From Streptomyces brasiliensis (lineage in GTDB: Bacteria > Actinomycetota > Actinomycetes > Streptomycetales > Streptomycetaceae), in the NCBI RefSeq assembly GCF_014647875.1, contig NZ_BMQA01000029.1, forward strand, positions 34,721-98,720: a stretch of DNA of 64,000 nucleotides, given 5' to 3'. The translations under genes and the position numbers were made by a program. Positions 58,380 through 64,000 of the stretch are shown here, piece by piece. The first letter of the stretch is position 1, and each line of letters opens with the position of its first letter. The notes under the pieces were generated by a model. It had not been told where the DNA came from. It saw only the letters and a list, made by a program, of their open reading frames with translations, and made no database searches.

Positions 58380-59741
58380 ATGGCCCTGGTCCGAGGCGAT
58401 TCCACCGGGGAACGCACCCTGCCCACGGCCCGGGCGCCGCGCCCGGCCGGCCGGCCGTATCTGGCGAGGGCGTACGCCGAGCTGCCGCCGCCGGTCGGGA
58501 TGGCGCTGCGCGCGGTACGGCTGGAGGCGCAGCTCGGTGACCCCGCCGACCCCGCCAACCGCTACGGCCTGCCCGCGCTGAGTGCCCTCACCGGCCCCGA
58601 CGGGCCGCCGCCCCCCGCCGACCTGCGCGCCGAGTTCCTTGCGCCGGAGGCCGGCGGGCACTTCACCGGCGCCGCCGAACTCGCCCGCGTGCTGCGTCCG
58701 CTGTTGTGCCGCGACCTGGCCCTGGGCCACACCTGGGCCACCCGCCCGCTGTCCGGGCCGGGCGGTGACCTGCGTGCGGCCGGTGGGCGGGAGACGGAAC
58801 TGGCCGCGCTGCTCGGGCCGTTCGCGTTGATCGCGGCGACGGGCCGCGCGCTGCGCACCGCCGTGGGGATCGTCGACGGCCTGGGCGCCGACCCCGCCGC
58901 CCGGCAGTGGCACGGCACCCTCGCCGGCGCCTTCGCCGACCTGCTGGCCTGCGAGAGCCTGACGACCGTGGCGCTGCGCTGTCTGGTGCTGCCCGCCGAG
59001 GCCACCGCCGTGCTGGGTGCCGCGGTCGGCCATGTCGTCCCGCAGCTCGCGGCCGACATCCTCGGTGACCTCGAACTCGTCCTGAACGAGAGCGGTCTCG
59101 CACCCGCAAGCCTCCAGCAGCGCACCCTCGCCAAGCTCACCGCCGACCTCGCCGCCGCCCCGGCGCGGTGGCCCGGCGCGGCCGGGTGCCGCGACCGGCT
59201 GGTCACCGCCCTGCCCGACCTGGCCGCCCCCGGGCAGGTCCCGGCCGCCGCCGGCGGCGTGCTGTTCGGGCTCGGCGAGGCGGTGGCCGTACCGGCCGGG
59301 CTGCTGCCCGCGGGCACCGGCTGTCACCATGTCCTGGCCGACGCGCTGGCCGGCGCGGCGGCGGCCCGTCCGGCCGAGGGACACGGTGCGCTCGCCCGTC
59401 TCGCCCGGCGCCTGCGCACCGAGCGGCGCACCCTGCACCTGCCGTCCCTTACGGCCGCCGACGCCGTCGAGGCCGACGCCGGCGTGTGGGCGCTGGCGGA
59501 CCGTCAGGCCCTGCTGCTGCTGGCCGGCGCGGTGCTCGGCGTTCACCGCGCGGCCCAGGACGGCACGTTCCTGGCCGCGGCCGACTGGGCCCTGCTCGCC
59601 CTCGTCCGCGTCACCGAACGCCTCGGCGTGCCGCTGCCGCCGCTGCCGGCCGATCCGCGCACCGGCGTGTGGGCGCACCTGGCCGAGCGCGGCCGCCGCG
59701 GTCTCGACTGCGACGTGTACGCCACGAAGACGCTGTGGTGA
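58380..59741 (+). CDS. Acyl-CoA-dehydrogenase-like protein
   Basis: The 453-residue, mainly helical protein has a middle section (LLGPFALIAATGRALRTAVG, then FADLLACESLTTVALRCLVL and QLAADILGDLELVLNESGL) resembling the central and C-terminal helices of acyl-CoA dehydrogenases. A clear FAD-binding signature or catalytic glutamate could not be picked out, so it may be a divergent or non-redox member. It starts 12 bp after the aromatase and overlaps the PPTase start (GTGA), so it is co-translated with both. Its pathway role is unknown. Confidence 0.68.
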   Translation: MALVRGDSTGERTLPTARAPRPAGRPYLARAYAELPPPVGMALRAVRLEAQLGDPADPANRYGLPALSALTGPDGPPPPADLRAEFLAPEAGGHFTGAAELARVLRPLLCRDLALGHTWATRPLSGPGGDLRAAGGRETELAALLGPFALIAATGRALRTAVGIVDGLGADPAARQWHGTLAGAFADLLACESLTTVALRCLVLPAEATAVLGAAVGHVVPQLAADILGDLELVLNESGLAPASLQQRTLAKLTADLAAAPARWPGAAGCRDRLVTALPDLAAPGQVPAAAGGVLFGLGEAVAVPAGLLPAGTGCHHVLADALAGAAAARPAEGHGALARLARRLRTERRTLHLPSLTAADAVEADAGVWALADRQALLLLAGAVLGVHRAAQDGTFLAAADWALLALVRVTERLGVPLPPLPADPRTGVWAHLAERGRRGLDCDVYATKTLW

Positions 59742-60610
59742 GCGGGCGCGGGAACGGCCAGGACCACGGGCAGCGGACCGGGGCCCCTTGTGCGGCCGGG
59801 GCGCCGCTCCCGCCGCCGCGGCACGTCGCCGGGCCCGAGGGGCCGTGGGAGGAGGCGGCCGGCGACCTCGAGGACAGCGGGGTCGCCGTCGTGCACACCA
59901 CCTGGGGCGAGTGGCTCACCGCCACCCTGCTCGACCCCGGGCTGCGGGCGCTGCTCGGGCACGACTGGCCGCGCTACCGGCAGACCCGGGCGGCGGCCGG
60001 CCGGCTGCGGTTCGCCGTCTCCCGCGCGGTCGTCAAACACGCCGCCGGAGCGGTCCTGGAGATGCCCGCCGACACCCTCGACCTCGCCTACCGGCCCGGC
60101 GGACAGCCCCGGCTGCGCGGGCTGGGCGATCAGCTCGGGGTGAGCCTGGCACACACCGACGACCTGATCGTCGTCGGCCTCAGCCGCACCGGGCCGATCG
60201 GGGTGGACACCGAACCCGTGGGCCGGCCCGCCCCGCTGGAACTGCTGGGCGAATACGTGTGCACACCGCAGGAGACGGCCGCGCTCGCCGCGCTGCCCGA
60301 GGCCGAGCGCACCCTGCGGCTGCTGGAGCTGTGGACACTGAAGGAGGCCTACACCAAGGCCCTCGGCCAGGGCATGCGGCGCCGCTTCGCCGCGTTCGGG
60401 TTCTGCCGCGACACCGAGGGGCGCATCGCCCTGGCCGGGCCCCAGGCGGACGGTCCCGCCTGGGCGTTCGACACCCACGTCGTCCTGGGCCGCTACCTGG
60501 TGAGCACCGCCCATCGGCCCCCGCACACGGCGCGTACGGCACCGGCACCCGCCGCCCGGCCCGGATCTCCCACCGGACGGGCAACCGGCCGCGGAGGGCA
60601 GGGGAGTTGA
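59738..60610 (+). CDS. 4'-phosphopantetheinyl transferase
   Basis: The 290-residue Sfp-type transferase has the magnesium-binding motif IGVDTEPVGR and the catalytic WTLKEAYTKALGQGMRRRFA. It loads phosphopantetheine onto a carrier protein, presumably the cluster ACP outside the window or a carrier used by the condensation-like protein. GTG at 59738 overlaps the previous stop. The 40-residue N-terminal and 35-residue C-terminal tails are low complexity. Confidence 0.92.
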   Translation: MSGRGNGQDHGQRTGAPCAAGAPLPPPRHVAGPEGPWEEAAGDLEDSGVAVVHTTWGEWLTATLLDPGLRALLGHDWPRYRQTRAAAGRLRFAVSRAVVKHAAGAVLEMPADTLDLAYRPGGQPRLRGLGDQLGVSLAHTDDLIVVGLSRTGPIGVDTEPVGRPAPLELLGEYVCTPQETAALAALPEAERTLRLLELWTLKEAYTKALGQGMRRRFAAFGFCRDTEGRIALAGPQADGPAWAFDTHVVLGRYLVSTAHRPPHTARTAPAPAARPGSPTGRATGRGGQGS

Positions 60611-60615
60611 GCCGC

Positions 60616-61167
60616 ATGACGACGGACACCGCAGACAGGCGACGGCGGCGCCGGACAGGAACGGCCCGCCACGGAACACGCCGGCAACGCCACGCGGGAG
60701 CGACACCGGCGAAGCCGCCGCAGCGGCTCCGCACGACAACGCGACCGGCGCCGCACCGGGCCCGGATGCCGGCGGGACCGGCGCCGCACCGGGCGCGGGT
60801 GCCGGCGGGATCGGTGGTGTGCGGGCCGCGGATGCCGGTGGTCGGGGTGGTGTGCGGGGTGGGGTCGGGGAGGGCGTTTGTGGTGTGCGGGGTGCGGTCG
60901 GCGGCGGTGTCCGCGGCGTGGTCGGGCACGGTGCTCGTGGCGCGCGGGATGCGGGTGTCGGCGGGATCGGTGGTGTGCGGGCCGCGGATGCCGGTGGCGG
61001 TGGTGTGCCGGGTGTGCGGACCGGCCGTGGTGGCCCGGGCGGGTCCGGGCGGGCGCGGGGGTGTGCAGAAACGATACGAACTCGGGGGCGGGCGAGCCGG
61101 GAAGGGGGGCGGGGAGTTGGTCCTGTCCGCCGCGGCGGCGGGTTTCGGTGCCCGGGACGCCGGATGA
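60616..61167 (+). CDS. Repeat-rich ORF of doubtful coding status
   Basis: A 183-codon frame starts MTTDTADRRRRRRTGTARHG, 5 bp after the PPTase stop. It ends in a TGA overlapping the ATG of the next gene (ATGA), which is a typical coupling arrangement. The composition is dominated by Arg, then Val/Cys/Gly, and part is duplicated (AGSVVCGPRMPV occurs twice, from DNA repeats near 60804 and 60963). No family is recognised. Either a fast-evolving linker protein or an untranslated repeat spacer whose ends look coupled by chance. Confidence 0.35.
   Translation: MTTDTADRRRRRRTGTARHGTRRQRHAGATPAKPPQRLRTTTRPAPHRARMPAGPAPHRARVPAGSVVCGPRMPVVGVVCGVGSGRAFVVCGVRSAAVSAAWSGTVLVARGMRVSAGSVVCGPRMPVAVVCRVCGPAVVARAGPGGRGGVQKRYELGGGRAGKGGGELVLSAAAAGFGARDAG
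61074..61082. promoter_or_regulatory. Half ARE-like element
   Basis: ATACGAACT, preceded by GAAACG, matches the left half of the two ARE-like sites, but the right half GGTTT is absent. It lies 82 bp before the condensation-like gene. Confidence 0.3.
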
Positions 61168-63212
61168 GCAGCCATCACCTGTCCGAGGACACCGTCCTGG
61201 CCGTGGTCCACGAGCCGGGCAGCCACCCGCCTCGCTACCCGGTCGTGCTGGAACTGTGCGGCCCGCTGGACGCCGCGCAGGCGGAGAGCATGGCGGCCCG
61301 GCTCGCCGAACGCCACCGCGCGTACGCGGTCACCGTCGGCGACCACGGCGGACGGCACCGCCTGACCCTGTTCCCGGCCGCCCCCGGCGACCGCGGCCAG
61401 GAGCCGGTCACCGCCGCCCTGCTGGCCGACGTGGTGACCCTGCGGCCCGGTATCGAGGGCGTCGTGCCGGTCACCGGCCACCAGCGCGAGCTGATCCTGG
61501 CGGCCGCCGCCCAGGCGCCGGACCGCCAGGTCGAGCAGCTCTTCTGGAACTGGTCCGGGCCGCTGGACATGATGCGTTTCGCCACGGCCTGGCAGTCCCT
61601 CGCGGACCGCGAGGTCGTCCTGCGTGCGTCGTTCGACTGGACGGCCGCACCCCGTCTGGTCCTGCACGACCGGGCCGGGATCGAGGTCGTGCGGCATGCG
61701 CACGCCGCCGTCACCTGGGGCGAGCTGGTCAAGCGGGAGCGGGCGCGGGGCTTCGACCTGCACCGGCCGGGCCTGCTGCGGGTGGCCCTGCTGGACGGGC
61801 CGCCGGATGCGGCGGCCTGGGACCGGCCGCCGGCGGAACGGCCGCCGGCGGCGCAACGGCCGCCGGTGCGGGTGCTGCTGACCTACCACCGCGCCCTGCT
61901 GGACGAGCACGGTGTCCATCTCCTGCTGCGCGAGTTTCTGCGCGCCTACGTCAGTGGCGGCACCCTGCCCGGCGGCGAGCGGCGTCCCGACGTCCGCGAC
62001 CACGCCCGCTGGCTGGCCGGCCAGGACACCCACGCCGCGCGCGGGTTCTTCCCGGCCGCCGCGCCGGCTGCGGGGGCCGCCGTCCGGCCCGGCCGCAGCG
62101 GGCCTCCCACCGGGCAGAGCGGCCCCGGCCGGCTGCAGCGCCGGCTGCGGCCGGCGCAGACCGCGCGGCTGCGGTCCTGGGCGGCGCTGCGGGGCGTCGG
62201 CGAGAGCAGTGCGCTGCACGTGGTCTGGGCCCTGCTGCTGTACCGGGCGTCGGGCGCGGTGGGGCCGGCGCCGGTCAGTTTCGGTGTGCACATGTCCGGG
62301 CGGGACGTCCCCGTGCCGGGCGCCGCGGGCATTCCCGGACTGCTCGGCACCCCGCTGCCGATGACCGTCACCGTGGACCCGGCGGCCGATCTGGCCGACC
62401 TGCTGCACGAGGTGCGCGACAGCGCGCTCGACCTGATCGCGCACTCCTGGTGGCCCGCCGACCGCCCGCACGGCGCCGGCCTCGCCGACACCGTCGTCGT
62501 CTTCGACCGCCGGCCCGAGCTGCCGCGCGCCCTGCTGGCCGAACTGCGGGAGCAGGGCGTGCGGGTGGACGTGCCGCAGGGCGCCGGCGGTGACACGGCC
62601 GCCCCCTTCAGCCTCGTCGCCCAGCACGGCCCCGACGGCGGGCTGCTGCTGACGGGCCTGTACGACCGCGCGAGCCTGGCGGACAGCGACGCCTCCGCGA
62701 CGCTGTCGCAGTGCGTGCACCTGCTGCGCTGTCTGCCCGACCACCGGGACGCGCACAGCAGCGTCGCGGCGGTGCTTCAGGCGCTGAACACCTCCGGCGT
62801 GCCCCGGGCGATGCCGCGCCCGGCCACGCCGCACGGCCTCGCCCTCGCCGTGCTGCGGCACGGGCAGGCGCGGGCGGACGTCATCTGCCTGATCGGCGTG
62901 CCGGGTGTGCCGGCCGGCGCCTACGAGGTCCTCGCCCGTGACCACCCCGGGCCCGAGCGGATCGTGGCCCTGCGCATGACGCAGGCGGCGGACGTGTCGC
63001 TGCCGGTGCTGCGCGAGATGCTCGCCCCCCACCGGCGGCTCGTCCTGGGCGGCTGCGGGCCGGGCGGCAGCGCCGCCCACGAGATCGCCCGGCGCGGGCC
63101 GGCCGGCCCCGGCCCCTCCGTGATCGTGGTCATGACCGGGGTGGGCGGCCCGGCCGAGAGCGCGCGGGCCCTCGCGCGGGGACTGCTCCTGGTGCGCGCG
63201 AGCGGCCCGTGA
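61164..63212 (+). CDS. Condensation-domain-like protein with degenerate active site
   Basis: The 682-residue protein shows the NRPS condensation-superfamily pattern: VPVTGHQRELILAAAAQAPD and LFWNWSGPLD (C1-C2 region), ARGFDLHRPGLLRVALL, the active-site position TYHRALLDEHGVHLLLREFL and a later VVFDRRPELP (C5-C7 region). At the HHxxxDG motif it reads H242-R243-ALL-D247-E248, so the catalytic second histidine is Arg and the Gly is Glu. A 150-residue C-terminal part (ADVICLIGVPGVPAGAYEVL onward) has an alpha/beta look and is unidentified. A non-catalytic scaffold or altered acyltransferase is possible. Confidence 0.7.
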   Translation: MSSHHLSEDTVLAVVHEPGSHPPRYPVVLELCGPLDAAQAESMAARLAERHRAYAVTVGDHGGRHRLTLFPAAPGDRGQEPVTAALLADVVTLRPGIEGVVPVTGHQRELILAAAAQAPDRQVEQLFWNWSGPLDMMRFATAWQSLADREVVLRASFDWTAAPRLVLHDRAGIEVVRHAHAAVTWGELVKRERARGFDLHRPGLLRVALLDGPPDAAAWDRPPAERPPAAQRPPVRVLLTYHRALLDEHGVHLLLREFLRAYVSGGTLPGGERRPDVRDHARWLAGQDTHAARGFFPAAAPAAGAAVRPGRSGPPTGQSGPGRLQRRLRPAQTARLRSWAALRGVGESSALHVVWALLLYRASGAVGPAPVSFGVHMSGRDVPVPGAAGIPGLLGTPLPMTVTVDPAADLADLLHEVRDSALDLIAHSWWPADRPHGAGLADTVVVFDRRPELPRALLAELREQGVRVDVPQGAGGDTAAPFSLVAQHGPDGGLLLTGLYDRASLADSDASATLSQCVHLLRCLPDHRDAHSSVAAVLQALNTSGVPRAMPRPATPHGLALAVLRHGQARADVICLIGVPGVPAGAYEVLARDHPGPERIVALRMTQAADVSLPVLREMLAPHRRLVLGGCGPGGSAAHEIARRGPAGPGPSVIVVMTGVGGPAESARALARGLLLVRASGP

Positions 63213-63218
63213 CGGCTC

Positions 63219-63247
63219 TCGAGCGAGGAAGAAGCACTTCTCGAGCG
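63219..63247 (+). promoter_or_regulatory. SARP heptamer repeats before the carboxylase genes
   Basis: Two identical TCGAGCG heptamers at 63219 and 63241 are exactly 22 bp apart (two helical turns). Eight bp after the second comes GACGGT (63256-63261), a weak -10-like NANNNT. This matches SARP-dependent promoters. Confidence 0.6.
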
Positions 63248-63284
63248 GTCCGTCCGACGGTGGCCGGGAGCCTGAGGAGGGGCC

Positions 63285-63485
63285 ATGACCGATACGGACC
63301 AAGGACAGCCGGTGGCGCTGCGCGTCGTGCGCGGCCGGGCGAGCGAGGAGGAACTGGCCGCCCTCACGGTCGTCCTGCTCGCGCTGAGCGAGCAGGCGCA
63401 GCAGCGCACGCGGCAGCGCGCGGTCAACGGCTCCCGCTGGTGGGGCAGGCCGCACTCCTACCGGGCCCCGCGCAGCTGGCAGTGA
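63285..63485 (+). CDS. Acyl-CoA carboxylase epsilon subunit
   Basis: The 66-residue protein resembles actinobacterial acyl-CoA carboxylase epsilon subunits: VALRVVRGRASEEELAALTV at the start and the C-terminal SRWWGRPHSYRAPRSW. It stabilises the carboxyltransferase hexamer encoded just downstream. GAGGAGG precedes the ATG, and SARP-type repeats lie 38-66 bp upstream. Confidence 0.85.
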   Translation: MTDTDQGQPVALRVVRGRASEEELAALTVVLLALSEQAQQRTRQRAVNGSRWWGRPHSYRAPRSWQ

Positions 63486-63532
63486 CACGGATCCGATGCG
63501 GATCTCGGTGCTCCAGGAAGGAACCTGACCAC

Positions 63533-64000
63533 ATGTCAACGACGACAGCCACCGCCGCGGCCGCCACCGGGCCCGCCGACATCCGCGGCCGGGTGGCGGA
63601 GCTGCACGGGCTACGGGCGCAGGCGCTGGCGGGTCCGAGCCAGAAGGCGACCGAGGCGCAGCACGCCAAGGGCAAGCTGACGGCCCGGGAGCGCATCGAG
63701 CTGCTCCTCGACCCCGGCTCCTTCCAGGAGGTCGAGCAGTTGCGCCGGCACCGGGCGAGCGGGTTCGGCCTGGAGGCGAAGAAGCCGTACACCGACGGTG
63801 TCATCACCGGCTGGGGCACGGTGGAGGGCCGCACGGTCTTCGTCTACGCCCACGACTTCCGCATCTTCGGCGGCGCGCTGGGCGAGGCCCACGCCACAAA
63901 GATCCACAAGATCATGGACATGGCCATCGCGGCCGGCGCACCGCTGGTGTCGCTGAACGACGGGGCCGGCGCGCGTATCCAGGAGGGCGTGTCCGCCCTC
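63533..64000 (+). CDS. Acyl-CoA carboxylase beta (carboxyltransferase) subunit, partial
   Basis: The first 156 residues are present and the gene continues past the window. GPSQKATEAQHAKGKLTARE followed by RIELLLDPGSFQEVEQL, YTDGVITGWGTVEGRTVFVY and GGALGEAHATKIHKIMDMA are typical of AccD/PccB carboxyltransferases. The N-terminal 20 residues are Ala/Thr-rich. In a polyketide cluster it probably supplies malonyl-CoA. AGGAAGGAA lies upstream of the ATG. Confidence 0.92.
   Translation, partial: MSTTTATAAAATGPADIRGRVAELHGLRAQALAGPSQKATEAQHAKGKLTARERIELLLDPGSFQEVEQLRRHRASGFGLEAKKPYTDGVITGWGTVEGRTVFVYAHDFRIFGGALGEAHATKIHKIMDMAIAAGAPLVSLNDGAGARIQEGVSAL

Noticed and set aside
1..64000. tRNA or rRNA genes
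   Set aside because: I looked for cloverleaf-like segments and rRNA signatures and saw none; a covariance search would be decisive.

Overview
The window is high-G+C actinobacterial DNA and almost certainly Streptomyces. It carries a mycothiol-type maleylpyruvate isomerase, Tat-exported glycosidases, a SpoIIE-type phosphatase with PAS, GAF and ATPase domains, an AfsA/gamma-butyrolactone receptor pair, a SARP activator and the start of a polyketide cluster. Many decayed gene fragments lie between the intact operons, as expected of an accessory region or chromosome arm.

Left part (0.2-5.6 kb). A divergent IclR regulator faces a four-gene gentisate operon: ring-cleaving dioxygenase, fumarylpyruvate hydrolase, mycothiol-dependent maleylpyruvate isomerase and an FAD aromatic hydroxylase. 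The genes overlap or are closely spaced. The operon runs into the wreck of a beta-ketoadipate set, with thiolase, CoA-transferase A and CoA-transferase B fragments joined by deletions and frameshifts.

5.7-17.9 kb. A leftward operon encodes a lipoprotein-dependent peptide/nickel-type ABC importer, two flavin-dependent (LLM) monooxygenases, a hydrolase and an SsuE-like FMN reductase, which together look like organosulfur uptake and desulfurisation. Its promoter reads straight into a 24-codon, cysteine-containing leader peptide, probably from a leaderless start. The same CAAT-N8-ATTG motif that covers this -35 box recurs at the -35 box of a cupin gene divergent from an Rrf2 regulator gene. This suggests one sulfur-responsive regulon controlled by transcriptional repression and possibly by cysteine attenuation.

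18-24 kb. Remnants of a MmyB-like regulator, an AraC regulator, an alpha/beta hydrolase and a VOC protein surround intact genes for an NmrA-like reductase, an alpha/beta hydrolase, a rhodanese and a small secreted heptad-repeat protein.

24.2-38 kb. Four large secreted glycosidases lie in a row (GH106-like, GH127-like with a LamG-like C-terminus, a second GH106-like enzyme, GH78 alpha-L-rhamnosidase), with LacI-type operators before the first two and a FadR-type regulator convergent at the end. This looks like a pectin/arabinogalactan side-chain locus acting on rhamnose and arabinose linkages.

38-48.7 kb. Mixed genes (PLP decarboxylase, MBL hydrolase, class V aminotransferase, small secreted protein, multidomain phosphatase) are separated by wreckage: a VOC pseudogene, an IS3 orfA, a ferredoxin domain, a GntR UTRA domain and a phospholipase C tail.

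48.8-64 kb. This is the edge of an aromatic (type II) polyketide cluster. It begins with a signalling/regulatory block: AfsA-like butenolide synthase with a low-complexity N-terminus, P450, NAD-dependent reductase, gamma-butyrolactone receptor, pseudo-receptor and SARP. Biosynthetic genes follow: didomain aromatase/cyclase, an acyl-CoA-dehydrogenase-like protein, a phosphopantetheinyl transferase, a degenerate condensation-domain protein and acyl-CoA carboxylase epsilon and beta subunits, the last running off the window. Stop-free GC-rich minisatellite arrays occupy the spaces between these regulators, and a G+T-rich strand bias covers roughly 48.8-52.4 kb regardless of gene direction. Candidate ARE sites and SARP heptamer repeats link the regulators to their targets. 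No ketosynthase, chain-length factor or ACP is present, so the product cannot be named.
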